Shown: in pieces, positions 41,687 to 50,403 of the stretch | Layout: every line of letters starts with the position of its first letter | Numbering within the stretch: position 1 is the first letter of the stretch | Assembly (NCBI RefSeq): GCF_004000255.1 | Contig: NZ_RCIQ01000001.1 | Location: 248,001 to 312,000 of the forward strand | Origin: Nioella ostreopsis | Lineage (GTDB): Bacteria; Pseudomonadota; Alphaproteobacteria; Rhodobacterales; Rhodobacteraceae | Direction: 5' to 3' | DNA: 64,000 nucleotides | Notes under the pieces: model-generated | What the model saw: only the letters and a program-made list of their open reading frames with translations | Database searches by the model: none | What the model was told of the DNA's origin: nothing | Position numbers and translations under genes: made by a program

Positions 41687-43390
41687 TTGTCTGAACCGAT
41701 TCAATCCATAACCATTGTCGGTGGCGGTACAGCGGGTTGGATGGCCGCGCTGATCTTGCAAAGCAACTTCGGCGACCTGACCCGACCCGACGCGAAGATG
41801 AGGATCACCCTGATCGAGTCGCCCAATGTCCCGACCGTGGGCGTGGGAGAAGCGACCGTCCCCAACATGCTGCGCACCCTGCGCATGGCGGGCATTTCCG
41901 AACAGGATTTCTTCAAGACCTGCAATGCCTCGTTCAAACTTGGGGTATTGTTTGCCAACTGGAACGTGGATCGGAACGGCAAGCAGATCGACTACGTCAA
42001 TCCCTTTGCCCATCCGCAGGTGATCGCGGGGGTCGATCTGGCGGATTACTACCTGCAATACGGGGCAGGGAAGCGCGATTTCATCCAGTGTTTCTCGCCT
42101 GCGGTCGCCTTGGGTGAGGCGTTCAAGGGGCCGCGTCCCCTGGGTGAAAAGGCGTATGCCATGCCCGTCGGTCACGCTTATCACCTCGATGCCGGTCGCT
42201 TCGCCAATATGATCCGCGACATCTGCAAGTCCCGTGGTGTGCAGCATATCGAGGAAGATGTGGTGCATGTGGAGCAGGACGAAAACGGCTATGTGAGCGC
42301 GCTGCAACTGGCGGAGACCGGGCGGCACGAGACCGAGCTTGTGATCGACTGCACCGGCTTCAAGGGGCTGATCATCAACGAGGTGCTGAAAGAGCCCTTC
42401 ATCTCCTATTCCAACTTCCTCGCCAATGACCGGGCGATGGCGGTTCAGATCCCGCATCCCGACCCGACCAAGATCCCGTCGCTGACGCGCAGCTATGCGC
42501 TTGGGGCTGGGTGGGTCTGGCGGGTGCCGCTCTATAACCGGATCGGGACGGGCTATGTCTATTCCTCGGCGCATCGCACCGATGAAGAGGCGCGGGACGA
42601 ATTCATCGCGCATCTGGGCGACACCTGGAACGGTGTGGAGCCGCGCGTGATCCCGATGCGGGTGGGGCGCAACCGCAATGCCTGGGTCAAGAACGTGGTC
42701 GCCATTGGCCTGTCGGGCGGCTTCATCGAACCGCTGGAATCGACGGCCATTCACATGATCGACATGTCGATCCGCTGGCTGGCGAGCTACTTCCCCGACA
42801 AGAGCTACCCGGAGCCCCTGCGGGATCGCTACAACAAGCTGACAAGCAAGCTCTATGACGAGGTGCGCGACTTCATCTGCCTGCACTATGCGCTCGGGAA
42901 TCGGACCGACAGCCAGTACTGGATCGACGCGCGTGAAGAGCTGGAGGTGCCCGACCGGCTGGCAGAGAATCTGGAGCTCTGGCGCTACTCTGTTCCCGGG
43001 CCGCTCGATCTGGAAACTGAGGTCCTGTTCAGTTACGCGACCTACCAGGCGGTGCTGCTCGGAAAACAGGTCTACAACACCGATTACCCGGCGCCGTCGT
43101 TCCGAAGGAACGGGAACCTGCCGGCCAATATGTGGCAGGGCTATCTGCAAAAGGCCGAGGCGACCTTCGGGCAGGTCGTGAATAAGATGGCCGACCATTA
43201 CACGCTGATCCGGGAATTGCGCGGCGAGCTGCCAAAGCCGAAACCGGCCCCGCAGTTTGTGCTGAACCAGCCGACCGTCGGCCTGCCCGGTGCGCCCCCG
43301 CCGCGAGTGCCGATTGGCAACCCCAAGCCGGCACCCGCCCCGGCCCGGGCCGCGAAGGACGACGAGGATGGATCGGTCAGCCTGCTCTAG
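41687..43390 (+). CDS. Flavin-dependent tryptophan-halogenase-like protein
   Basis: 567 residues from a TTG start with GGGGAG seven bases upstream. FAD motif IVGGGTAGWMAALIL; NASFKLGVLF carries the lysine matching PrnA Lys79; GAGWVWRVP is the W-x-W halogenase motif; GFIEPLESTAIHM holds the catalytic Glu region near residues 348-351. Such enzymes chlorinate or brominate tryptophan, pyrrole or phenol groups using FADH2 from a separate reductase, not seen nearby. The C-terminal 40 residues are Pro/Ala-rich. The substrate may not be free tryptophan. Confidence 0.85.
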   Translation: MSEPIQSITIVGGGTAGWMAALILQSNFGDLTRPDAKMRITLIESPNVPTVGVGEATVPNMLRTLRMAGISEQDFFKTCNASFKLGVLFANWNVDRNGKQIDYVNPFAHPQVIAGVDLADYYLQYGAGKRDFIQCFSPAVALGEAFKGPRPLGEKAYAMPVGHAYHLDAGRFANMIRDICKSRGVQHIEEDVVHVEQDENGYVSALQLAETGRHETELVIDCTGFKGLIINEVLKEPFISYSNFLANDRAMAVQIPHPDPTKIPSLTRSYALGAGWVWRVPLYNRIGTGYVYSSAHRTDEEARDEFIAHLGDTWNGVEPRVIPMRVGRNRNAWVKNVVAIGLSGGFIEPLESTAIHMIDMSIRWLASYFPDKSYPEPLRDRYNKLTSKLYDEVRDFICLHYALGNRTDSQYWIDAREELEVPDRLAENLELWRYSVPGPLDLETEVLFSYATYQAVLLGKQVYNTDYPAPSFRRNGNLPANMWQGYLQKAEATFGQVVNKMADHYTLIRELRGELPKPKPAPQFVLNQPTVGLPGAPPPRVPIGNPKPAPAPARAAKDDEDGSVSLL

Positions 43391-43449
43391 CGGTACATAG
43401 GCGGTCTCTGATATCCTCTGCCTGTCTTAGTCAGAAATGGACCAAGGGC

Positions 43450-43719
43450 ATGGCCGGAGGATGGGCGCGCGACGGCGCGGTGTCGGAACAGATCGAAGCC
43501 TCGATCGAGGATGAACTGAAACGCATGCAGGCCCGCGCGCAGCCGCAGGGCGAAAGCCTGACCCATTGCGCGGAATGCGAAGAGGAAATCCCGGAGAAGC
43601 GGCGCGCGGCCATTCCGGGTGTCAAGCTCTGCATCGAGTGCCAGCAGGAGCGGGACGGGGCCTACAAGGCGCGCGGCGGGATCAACCGGCGGGGATCGAA
43701 GGACAGCCAGCTGAAATAG
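43450..43719 (+). CDS. DksA/TraR-type C4 zinc-finger protein
   Basis: 89 residues. The N-terminus contains a short helix, then HCAECEEEIPEKRRAAIPG and LCIECQQERDG: four cysteines in two CxxC pairs, the DksA/TraR zinc ribbon. Short forms like this (YbiI/phage TraR type) lack the full coiled-coil tip. It probably binds the RNA polymerase secondary channel and alters stringent-type transcription. It stands alone and is followed by a palindrome pair. Confidence 0.82.
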   Translation: MAGGWARDGAVSEQIEASIEDELKRMQARAQPQGESLTHCAECEEEIPEKRRAAIPGVKLCIECQQERDGAYKARGGINRRGSKDSQLK

Positions 43720-43726
43720 GCGGTGG

Positions 43727-43769
43727 AAGGATCTTGGAAGATCCTTGAAAAAATTCTTGCAAGAATTTT
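43727..43769. repeat. Two tandem palindromes after the zinc-finger gene
   Basis: 43727-43746: AAGGATCTT-GG-AAGATCCTT. 43750-43769: a perfect 20-bp palindrome AAAATTCTTG/CAAGAATTTT. Same style and composition as the triple array at 921-1009, and likewise placed between convergent genes. Confidence 0.75.
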
Positions 43770-43863
43770 CCCGCCGCCCGGCCGCCCCGGTCGCGATCGG
43801 TTTAGACGGGTGCGGCAGCTGCACGGACAGGGGCTGGCTCGGTCTCGAATGAGCAGGGCATCC

Positions 43864-44094
43864 CTACCGGCGGTTTCGCAGCGCTTGCCAGAGCGGCTTG
43901 ATATCAAGGGCCGCGACCGCGATGCCAAGCGGGATCATCCAGAACCCGAGCACCGGCAGGAAGCCGAACACGCCCCCAACGATCAGCAGCAGGCCAAGCA
44001 CCAACCGCAACCCAGGCGGCACATTCGCGCGGATCCAGACCAGCCCCCGTTTCATCCGCATGCGGATCGCAGCCCATTTGTCCTTTGCGGTCAT
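43864..44094 (-). CDS. Small membrane protein, unknown
   Basis: 76 residues. A charged N-terminus (DKWAAIRMRMKRGL) precedes two closely spaced hydrophobic helices around LRLVLGLLLIVGGVFGFLP and VLGFWMIPLGIAVAALDI. The glycine-rich turn GGVFGFLPVLG resembles small tandem-helix proteins of Rhodobacterales. Its start overlaps the stop of the GNAT gene by four bases, so it belongs to the pepF operon. Function unknown. Confidence 0.65.
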   Translation of the reverse strand: MTAKDKWAAIRMRMKRGLVWIRANVPPGLRLVLGLLLIVGGVFGFLPVLGFWMIPLGIAVAALDIKPLWQALRNRR

Positions 44095-44561
44095 GACAGA
44101 TCTAGGCGCAGGATGTTCTGCGGGCCGGAGCGGCCTTTGAGGTAGAGCCCGCCTGCATCCGTCCAGCCGCTGGCAAGATAGGCGTCATAGGCACGTGCGT
44201 TCCGGCAATTCACGGTCAGGTAATAGAGCCGTTGCCGTGGATAGCGCGCGCTCAGATAGGCAGGCAGAGCCGCCAGCAGCGCGCGTCCCAATCCCCGGCC
44301 TTGATATTGCGCGCCGATCAGAAGCCCGCGCAGGCCCCAGCCATGGACCTCGGCAAACGCATGGGTCGGGGCGTAGTCGCGGTCGATCTTGAAGAAGCCG
44401 ACCACCTGATCCGCGTCCCACACGACGTGGAAATCTCGGGCGGGCAGGGGGTCTTTCACCATGTCGCCGATGGTCCCCACGAAATCCGCCTGACCGGGAC
44501 CGAGGGCAAGGTGCAATACCTCATCCACCCGGTCGCGCGGCAGGTCGGCGATCTGGATCAT
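44091..44561 (-). CDS. GNAT-family N-acetyltransferase
   Basis: 156 residues. Acetyl-CoA motif LRGLLIGAQYQGRGLGRALL, then LTVNCRNARAYDAYLASGW. The N-terminal half (DQVVGFFKIDRDY) fits the fold. It overlaps pepF upstream by four bases (ATGA) and the small membrane-protein gene downstream, so the three are one transcript. Acceptor unknown. Confidence 0.85.
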   Translation of the reverse strand: MIQIADLPRDRVDEVLHLALGPGQADFVGTIGDMVKDPLPARDFHVVWDADQVVGFFKIDRDYAPTHAFAEVHGWGLRGLLIGAQYQGRGLGRALLAALPAYLSARYPRQRLYYLTVNCRNARAYDAYLASGWTDAGGLYLKGRSGPQNILRLDLS

Positions 44562-46390
44562 TCCATCGCTTCAAGCTGGTCGATGAAGCCCTCGATCATG
44601 CTCAGCCCCTTGTCCCAGAAGGCCGGGTCGCTGGCATCCAGCCCGAAGGGGGCCAGCAGATCCTTGTGGTGCTTGGACCCGCCCGCCTTCAGCATATCGA
44701 AATACTTCTCCTGGAAGTCGTCGCCGCCTTCCTCGTAGACCGCGTAGAGTGCGTTCACCAGCCCGTCGCCAAAGGCATAGGCGTAGACGTAGAAGGGCGA
44801 GTGCACGAAATGGGGGATATAAGCCCAGAAGGTCTCATAGCCCTCCATGAAGTTGAAGACCGGCCCGAGGCTTTCGGCCTGCACGGACATCCACAGCGCG
44901 TTGATGTCGTCCGGCGTCAGTTCGCTTTCCGCGCGGGCGGCGTGCAGCTTGCATTCGAAATCGTAGAACGCGATCTGGCGCACGACGGTGTTGATCATGT
45001 CCTCGACCTTGCCCGCCAGCATCACCTTGCGCTCGGCGTCCGACTTGGCGCGCGACAGCATCTTGCGGAAGGTCAGCATCTCGCCAAAGACCGACGCGGT
45101 TTCGGCCAGCGTCAGAGGCGTGGAAGACAGGAGTTCCCCCTGACCGGCGGCCAGTCTCTGATGAACACCGTGGCCCAGTTCGTGGGCCAGTGTCATCACA
45201 TCGCGCGGTTTGCCGAGGTAGTTCAGCATCACGTAAGGGTGGGCGTCTGCCACGGTCGGGTGGGCGAAGGCGCCGGGGGCCTTGCCTTCCTTCACGGCAG
45301 CATCAATCCAGCCATCGGTGAAGAAAGGTTCAGCCAGTTCTGCCATGCGCGGATCGAAATCGGCATAGGCTTCGGACACCACCTTGCGGGCCTCGTCCCA
45401 ATGGACCAGCCGGTCATCTTCCATCGGCAGGGGCGCGTTGCGGTCCCAGACCTCCAGCGTGTCGAGACCCAGCCACTTTGCCTTGAGCGCGTAATAGCGA
45501 TGCGACAGGCGCGGATAGGCGGCGACGACCGCATTGCGCAGCGCCTCCACCACTTCGGGTTCCACGTGGTTGGCTAGGTGACGGCCCATCTGCGGGGTGG
45601 GCAGCTTGCGCCACCGGTCCTCGATTTCCTTTTCCTTGGCGAGCGTATTGTGAACGCGGGCGAATAGACCGATCCGCTCACCGAAAGTCTCTGCCAGCGC
45701 CCGCGCGCCTGCCTCACGCCGGTCGCGGTTCTGGTCGGTCAGCAGGTTCAGCGTGGCCTCGATGCCAAGCTCTTCGCCGTCCACGTCGAAACTCAGCCCG
45801 GCAATGGTTTCATCAAAGAGCTTGTTCCAGGCCGCCGCGCCCACCATCGACTGATCGTGCAGGAATTTTTCCAATTCGTCCGACAGCTGGTAGGGCTTCA
45901 TCGCGCGCATGCGGTCGAAGATCGGGCGGTAGCGGGCGAGGTCCGCATTCGCCGCCATCAGCCCCTCGAAATGGTCATCATCCAGCCGATTGAATTCCAG
46001 CCCCCAGAACACAAGCGGGGTGGTGGAGACGGTGATCGCTTCTTGCATGTTCGACATGAACTGCGCGCGTTCCGGGTCGGTGGTGTGCTGGTAATAGCGC
46101 AGGCCGGCAAAGGACATCAGCCGCCCGGCAATCAGGTCGATCTTCTCATAACGCTGCACGGCCTCCAGCATCTGATCTGCCGACAGATCCGCCAGCTTGC
46201 CCTGATAATCCTCGGCAAACGCGGCGCATTCCGTGGCCAGCCAGTCCTTGTCGCGTGCAATTTCGGGCGCGTCGGTGGCGGGGTAGAGGTCGCTCAGGTC
46301 CCATTCCGGCAGATCGCCCAGATTGTCGGCTCCTCCGGCGGCATTGGCATCGCGGACGGGCAGGGGCATCGGGAAGGTGGGGAACTGCAT
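44558..46390 (-). CDS. pepF: M3-family oligoendopeptidase F
   Basis: 610 residues, a zinc metallopeptidase that cuts short peptides in the cytoplasm. The HExxH zinc motif is visible in MTLAHELGHGVHQRLA, followed by the third ligand region LAETASVFGEM. The N-terminal helical lobe and the C-terminal YAYAFGDGLVNALYAVYEE match PepF. The start at 46390 has GAGAGG at the right distance; an earlier in-frame Met at 46408 lacks support. Confidence 0.93.
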   Translation of the reverse strand: MQFPTFPMPLPVRDANAAGGADNLGDLPEWDLSDLYPATDAPEIARDKDWLATECAAFAEDYQGKLADLSADQMLEAVQRYEKIDLIAGRLMSFAGLRYYQHTTDPERAQFMSNMQEAITVSTTPLVFWGLEFNRLDDDHFEGLMAANADLARYRPIFDRMRAMKPYQLSDELEKFLHDQSMVGAAAWNKLFDETIAGLSFDVDGEELGIEATLNLLTDQNRDRREAGARALAETFGERIGLFARVHNTLAKEKEIEDRWRKLPTPQMGRHLANHVEPEVVEALRNAVVAAYPRLSHRYYALKAKWLGLDTLEVWDRNAPLPMEDDRLVHWDEARKVVSEAYADFDPRMAELAEPFFTDGWIDAAVKEGKAPGAFAHPTVADAHPYVMLNYLGKPRDVMTLAHELGHGVHQRLAAGQGELLSSTPLTLAETASVFGEMLTFRKMLSRAKSDAERKVMLAGKVEDMINTVVRQIAFYDFECKLHAARAESELTPDDINALWMSVQAESLGPVFNFMEGYETFWAYIPHFVHSPFYVYAYAFGDGLVNALYAVYEEGGDDFQEKYFDMLKAGGSKHHKDLLAPFGLDASDPAFWDKGLSMIEGFIDQLEAME

Positions 46391-46482
46391 TTTGGACCTC
46401 TCTTGCATTGCACGGGCTACAGATAGGCAGCCCCATGGGGAAAGTGCAATGGAGGCCGCGCATCGGGTGGGGAATTTGCCGC

Positions 46483-46815
46483 TTAAAGGTCGACCGGATC
46501 CTCGACCGGATCGGCCTCGGCCTCGCTGTCCGGCTCGCTCACGCGGCGGCGAATGATGATGTCGCCATTGGGCAGCCGTTCGGGCAGCTCATACATGGCC
46601 ACGTCGTCGATCAGCGCACCAAGTTCCGCGATCATCGGCAGCAGGTGCTCATCCACAAAGGGCCGCATTTCCTCGGCCAGCCCTTCGAGGATCAGGCGAG
46701 AGCCCTCTGACAACAGACCCCAACCTTCGCGAAGGTTGCTGTCTTCCCCGCTATCCTGTGCGGCGGCAGGTGTGGCGAGGGCAAGGATCAGGGCAAAGGG
46801 AATGACGTGTTTCAT
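46483..46815 (-). CDS. Small secreted protein of unknown function
   Basis: 110 residues. Signal peptide MKHVIPFALILALATPAAA; the start at 46815 has GAGGGG upstream, while the open frame extends three codons further. The mature part is helical (EGLAEEMRPFVDEHLLPMI) and ends in PNGDIIIRRRVSEPDSE. Relatives in Rhodobacterales are, as I recall, sometimes labelled AAA+ ATPase, but no Walker motif can be seen here. Periplasmic, acidic. Function unknown. Confidence 0.7.
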   Translation of the reverse strand: MKHVIPFALILALATPAAAQDSGEDSNLREGWGLLSEGSRLILEGLAEEMRPFVDEHLLPMIAELGALIDDVAMYELPERLPNGDIIIRRRVSEPDSEAEADPVEDPVDL

Positions 46816-46855
46816 GCCCCTCAAGATAAGCGTGAATGCCCCCGGTTTGAAGGGG

Positions 46856-47908
46856 TCAGCCGCTGACGGGCGATGGAAACGGGCCGTTCAGTTGCATCGT
46901 GACCGGGAAATGGTCGGACGCCACCAATAGCGCCCGTTGCAGGGTTTCATCCCGCCAGCAGGCCGGGTCTTCGAACGGGTGCCAGATGCGCCAGCCAGTG
47001 CAGAAGGGGCGCAGCACCGGGCTGACCATGATGTAATCCAGCAGTGCCGTCAGGTAGCGGTCTTCGTCGCGGATGTAAAAGCGCGCGGTGGTGGGCTGCG
47101 CCCCAAGTCGCGATTGCAGCGCTTGTTCCGCGTGGGGGTCGAACAGCTGGTCCTGCGGGTCCAGATCGGTGCCCAGGACGATCTCCAGCCCCGATCTGCC
47201 AAAGAGCCGTTCGAACTCGTCCAGCCCCGGACCATCGTTGAAATCGCCCGCCACGATCAGCGGATCGCCCATGTCGAGGTGATGATCCACCCTCTCGCGC
47301 AGCCAGATACATTGCGCCAGCTGCTTGCGCCGGTTGGCGATGGCCAGCCGCATCATCTCGTCCCGGTTGCGCGCGCCATGGGGCGCCTTGGACTTGGCGT
47401 GCACCCCGATCAGCCGGAACGTGCCTTCATCACTGTCGATCAACGCCTCCAGCGGCGGTTTGGAGAAGGTCACCAGATCCTCTGTCGCGTCGATATCGAG
47501 GTCGATGCGGTAGGTTCCGTCAAAGCGGGGGGCGATGCGGGAGCCTTTCTTGCCCGTTTCCTCACCGATCGGGTCATGGACGGCGCTCAGAACATCAGGA
47601 TCGTAAAGCAGCATGATTTCCTGCTGCGTGTGGTTCTCGAACCCGATCAGCGCCTTGCGCGCGCGGATGCCGGCGTAGGCGGCGAAGTTTTCAAGGGCGA
47701 GACTGCCATTGCGCTGGCGTGAGCTGTCGGGCGCTTCGACGACCAGAACGGCATCGGCATCGAGACGTTTGAACACGAAGGCCAAGGCGGCAAGCTGCTC
47801 GCCCCGCGTCACGTCCTGCCGGCCGGACCATTGCCCGTCCTCCAGCAACTTCCCCTCGTCATCGAAGAGATTGGCGAACCATTCCACGTTATAGGTGGCG
47901 ATGCGCAT
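46856..47908 (-). CDS. Endonuclease/exonuclease/phosphatase-family protein
   Basis: 350 residues, no signal peptide. The EEP fold shows RIATYNVEWFANL with the metal-binding Asn, LVVEAPDSS, LIGVHAKSKAP, DPLIVAGDFNDGPGLDE and a terminal SDHFPVTMQL (Asp/His). It hydrolyses phosphodiester or phosphomonoester bonds; the substrate may be DNA, RNA or a lipid/inositol phosphate. It starts five bases after the djlA-like gene on the same strand, so the two are co-transcribed. Confidence 0.88.
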   Translation of the reverse strand: MRIATYNVEWFANLFDDEGKLLEDGQWSGRQDVTRGEQLAALAFVFKRLDADAVLVVEAPDSSRQRNGSLALENFAAYAGIRARKALIGFENHTQQEIMLLYDPDVLSAVHDPIGEETGKKGSRIAPRFDGTYRIDLDIDATEDLVTFSKPPLEALIDSDEGTFRLIGVHAKSKAPHGARNRDEMMRLAIANRRKQLAQCIWLRERVDHHLDMGDPLIVAGDFNDGPGLDEFERLFGRSGLEIVLGTDLDPQDQLFDPHAEQALQSRLGAQPTTARFYIRDEDRYLTALLDYIMVSPVLRPFCTGWRIWHPFEDPACWRDETLQRALLVASDHFPVTMQLNGPFPSPVSG

Positions 47909-47913
47909 CGGCG

Positions 47914-48597
47914 TCAGGTCCCGTGATGGGATTCGATCTCTTCCCAGGCATTGTTGATGGCAATCAGCCGGGTCTGGGCCAGTTGCACGGCCTCTTCCGG
48001 GACACCGCGCGCCATCATTCGGTCGGGATGGGTTTCCACCACCAGCCGTCGCCAGACCTTGCGAATCTCTGCCAGCGACATGGCCGGGTCTACCCCAAGA
48101 ACCGTGTAGGGGTCGGGGTCGGCATCTGGCACGTTGCGGGCGCGCAGGGCAGCGAATTCGCGTTTGGACATGCCGAAGATCTCGGCCACCCGTTCAAGGA
48201 AAGCATCCTCGGCGGGGTGATATTCGCCATCGGCCACGGCGATATGAAACAACCCATCGAGAAGGTCCATCAGTACCGCGCTATCGGCCTCGAACATGGT
48301 GGCGATCTTGCGGGCGTAGTCCTCGAACCCGGCCACATCCTCCCGTGCCAGATTGAAGACGCGCGCTGCCGATCTCTCATCGGCCTGGGGAATGGCAAAG
48401 ACCTCGCGGAAGGCGGTGACCTCGTTGCGGGTCACCAGGCCATCGGCCTTTGCCATCTTCGCGCCAAGGGCAATCACGGCAATCGCGAAGCCGACGGTCA
48501 GTTCCGGCGGCTTGCGCAGCTTGTCGAACATCGCGCCAAGCCCTTCACCGGATGTGAGGGCCGCAAGCGCGTCACTGATACGGGACCATAGGGACAT
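47914..48597 (-). CDS. djlA: DjlA-like co-chaperone (TerB plus J domain)
   Basis: 227 residues. A TerB-like helical domain (about 38-150: IALGAKMAKADGLVTRNEV, DGLFHIAVADGEYHPAEDA) precedes a C-terminal J domain (DPYTVLGVDPAMSLAEIRKV, HPD motif in VETHPDRMM). Unlike E. coli DjlA, no N-terminal membrane helix is evident. It should stimulate DnaK. It is the upstream partner of the EEP-family gene; the start at 48597 has no obvious ribosome site. Confidence 0.88.
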   Translation of the reverse strand: MSLWSRISDALAALTSGEGLGAMFDKLRKPPELTVGFAIAVIALGAKMAKADGLVTRNEVTAFREVFAIPQADERSAARVFNLAREDVAGFEDYARKIATMFEADSAVLMDLLDGLFHIAVADGEYHPAEDAFLERVAEIFGMSKREFAALRARNVPDADPDPYTVLGVDPAMSLAEIRKVWRRLVVETHPDRMMARGVPEEAVQLAQTRLIAINNAWEEIESHHGT

Positions 48598-48628
48598 GGG
48601 GGCTTTTAACCCGGATGGGCCGGGAATG

Positions 48629-49099
48629 TCAGAGGAATTTCTGCATCAGCACAAGATCGTGCCAGCGCCCGAATTTCCAGCCCACCTGCGGCAGTCGCGC
48701 CGTGTTTGCGTAGCCGAGGGCTGCGTGGAAGGCGATGCCCGCCGGGTTCTCGCCGGAAATGCCGGCAATGAGCGAATGAATGCCCTGAGCGCGCGCATGA
48801 TCCTCCAGCACCGCGATCAACGCCCGGCCAATTCCCCGCCCCTCGGACCCCTTCGCCACGTGAACGGAGTGTTCCATGGTGCGGGCATAGCCCGGCCCGC
48901 CCCGGAACTGGGAATAGGTGGCGAACCCCAGGATCGCCCCGTTTTCCAGCGCCACCCAAAAGGGCTGTGTGCCCATGGCGTCCGCAATCGCGGATGGGTC
49001 CTTTTCTTCCGTGGTGAAGGTCGCCGCCGTGTCGCGGATGATCCGGTTCCAGATCGCGGCTATGGCCTCGGCATCTTCAGGGCGCGCCGGCCGGATCAC
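48629..49099 (-). CDS. GNAT-family acetyltransferase (phosphinothricin acetyltransferase-like)
   Basis: 156 residues. MIRPARPEDAEAIAAIWNRI opens the fold; HVAKGSEGRGIGRALIAVLE is the acetyl-CoA site; AGIPGENPAG-like and FHAALGYANTARLPQVGWK follow the pat/bar pattern of amino-acid-like acceptors. It overlaps the VOC gene upstream by four bases (ATGA) and probably shares its transcript. Confidence 0.87.
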   Translation of the reverse strand: MIRPARPEDAEAIAAIWNRIIRDTAATFTTEEKDPSAIADAMGTQPFWVALENGAILGFATYSQFRGGPGYARTMEHSVHVAKGSEGRGIGRALIAVLEDHARAQGIHSLIAGISGENPAGIAFHAALGYANTARLPQVGWKFGRWHDLVLMQKFL

Positions 49100-49710
49100 A
49101 GGCGGACGGTCCCCTTGGGTCCGGTCAACTCGACCGTCAGGGTGGGCGCGGGGCCATGCTCGATGCGGAGCCGCGGGTCAGTGATCATCGGGGTCAGTGC
49201 TGCGGACAGCATCTCCGCCTCGGGGTGGGTCAGGGTGAGCCCGGTCATGCGAAACCCATGATCCGGCAGGCGCGGGGCAGGATGGGCGCTGCCCTGCCAT
49301 TCGATCATCGCGGGAAAGCAGTTGTTGAAGGGCAGCTTGCCATCGGTCGGCACCGCCATACGCCATTTCAGGTCGCCCCGTTCCAGATCCCACGGGACAC
49401 CGGCACCAGCGGGCGCAGCGGCCAACGCGGCCTCAAGATCGGGGCAGCGGCAGATCCAGTTCGTCATCCGGGGCGTGCCCACGAAATTGTCGATGTCGAA
49501 CCAGCGTGGCTGATCGGGGCCGGGGGCATCGGGGTTGATCGCGATGACCTCCAGGTACTCCTCCGGCCCAAGGGACAGCAGCCGGTTGTGGGTGCCCATG
49601 GCGGCGTGTTCGCCACCCGGGGCAAGCTCCACCCCCAAGGCGGCCTCGACATGGGCAACGCCTTCGGCAAGGCTGTCGCAGGAAATGGCCAGATGGTCGA
49701 ATGTCAGCAT
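49096..49710 (-). CDS. VOC-family (glyoxalase-like) protein
   Basis: 204 residues. LTFDHLAISCDSLAEGVAHV starts a vicinal-oxygen-chelate module; GTHNRLLSLGPEEYLEVIAI supplies a typical metal-site Glu, and a second half contains LPDHGFRMTGLTL. It resembles the Glyoxalase_3-like single-chain forms. The reaction is unknown. It is the first gene of a two-gene minus-strand unit with the acetyltransferase; divergent from the cyclo-ligase gene across 75 bases. Confidence 0.82.
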   Translation of the reverse strand: MLTFDHLAISCDSLAEGVAHVEAALGVELAPGGEHAAMGTHNRLLSLGPEEYLEVIAINPDAPGPDQPRWFDIDNFVGTPRMTNWICRCPDLEAALAAAPAGAGVPWDLERGDLKWRMAVPTDGKLPFNNCFPAMIEWQGSAHPAPRLPDHGFRMTGLTLTHPEAEMLSAALTPMITDPRLRIEHGPAPTLTVELTGPKGTVRL

Positions 49711-49785
49711 GTGCGGTGTGGTCCCTCGTCTAATGTTGTGTCAGTGAAACCCGGGCACCGCCCCGAGCGCAAGAGAAACACCGCG

Positions 49786-50343
49786 ATGGATCTGACTGCC
49801 CAGAAAGCCGCTCTCCGCAAGAAAGCCTTCACCGCCCGTGCCGAAGCCTTCGAACGCGCGTCGGTCTCTGACGCCAATGCCGCGCTTCTGGCTGAAATCG
49901 GCCCGGTCGAGGGCAAAGTGATCGCCGCCTATATGGCGATGCGGACCGAGCTGGACCCGACGCCCGCAATGCGCGCGCTGGCCGAGGCCAACCGGATCTG
50001 CGTGCCGGTGATCGAGGCCAAGGCGCAACCGCTCAAATTCCGTGAATGGCGGCCCGGCTGCCGGATGGTCGACGGCCCCTTCGGGGCGCGGGTGCCGGAA
50101 AATGGCGATTGGCTGGAGCCCGAGATCGTGATTGCGCCGCTGGTCGCTTTCGACCGGGGTTGCAACCGGTTGGGCTATGGCGGCGGCTTCTATGACCGGA
50201 CGCTGGAAGGGCTGCGCGCCAAGCGTCCGACGCGGGCCATCGGATTTGCCTACGCCGCGCAGGAGCTGGAGGGTCTGGTGGTGGAACCCACGGATCAGCG
50301 GCTAGATGCGGTGGTGACGGAAGCAGGCGTGTTCCGGCCCTGA
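49786..50343 (+). CDS. 5-formyltetrahydrofolate cyclo-ligase
   Basis: 185 residues from ATG 49786. Motifs KAALRKKAFTARAEA (ATP-binding N-terminus) and VAFDRGCNRLGYGGGFYDRTL, the nucleotide-binding glycine loop, identify the family. It regenerates 5,10-methenyl-THF from 5-formyl-THF using ATP. The open frame extends 630 bases upstream over the antisense VOC gene, which is a shadow and not part of the gene. The E. coli homologue is ygfA/fau. Confidence 0.92.
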   Translation: MDLTAQKAALRKKAFTARAEAFERASVSDANAALLAEIGPVEGKVIAAYMAMRTELDPTPAMRALAEANRICVPVIEAKAQPLKFREWRPGCRMVDGPFGARVPENGDWLEPEIVIAPLVAFDRGCNRLGYGGGFYDRTLEGLRAKRPTRAIGFAYAAQELEGLVVEPTDQRLDAVVTEAGVFRP

Positions 50344-50403
50344 CGGGGGATGCGCGCGCTCCCGGCCCGCGCTACCTTGCACGCGAAGCACAAGGGGGCA
50401 CTC

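Noticed and set aside
46483-46815. AAA+ ATPase label for the small secreted protein
   Set aside because: No Walker A or B motif and far too short for an AAA+ module.
49156-49785. N-terminal extension of the cyclo-ligase frame
   Set aside because: The upstream part is antisense to the VOC gene; the family N-terminus begins at ATG 49786.
49711-49785. 6S RNA next to the cyclo-ligase gene, as in E. coli
   Set aside because: The flanking gaps (75 and 60 bases) are too short for a 6S RNA and show no such fold.
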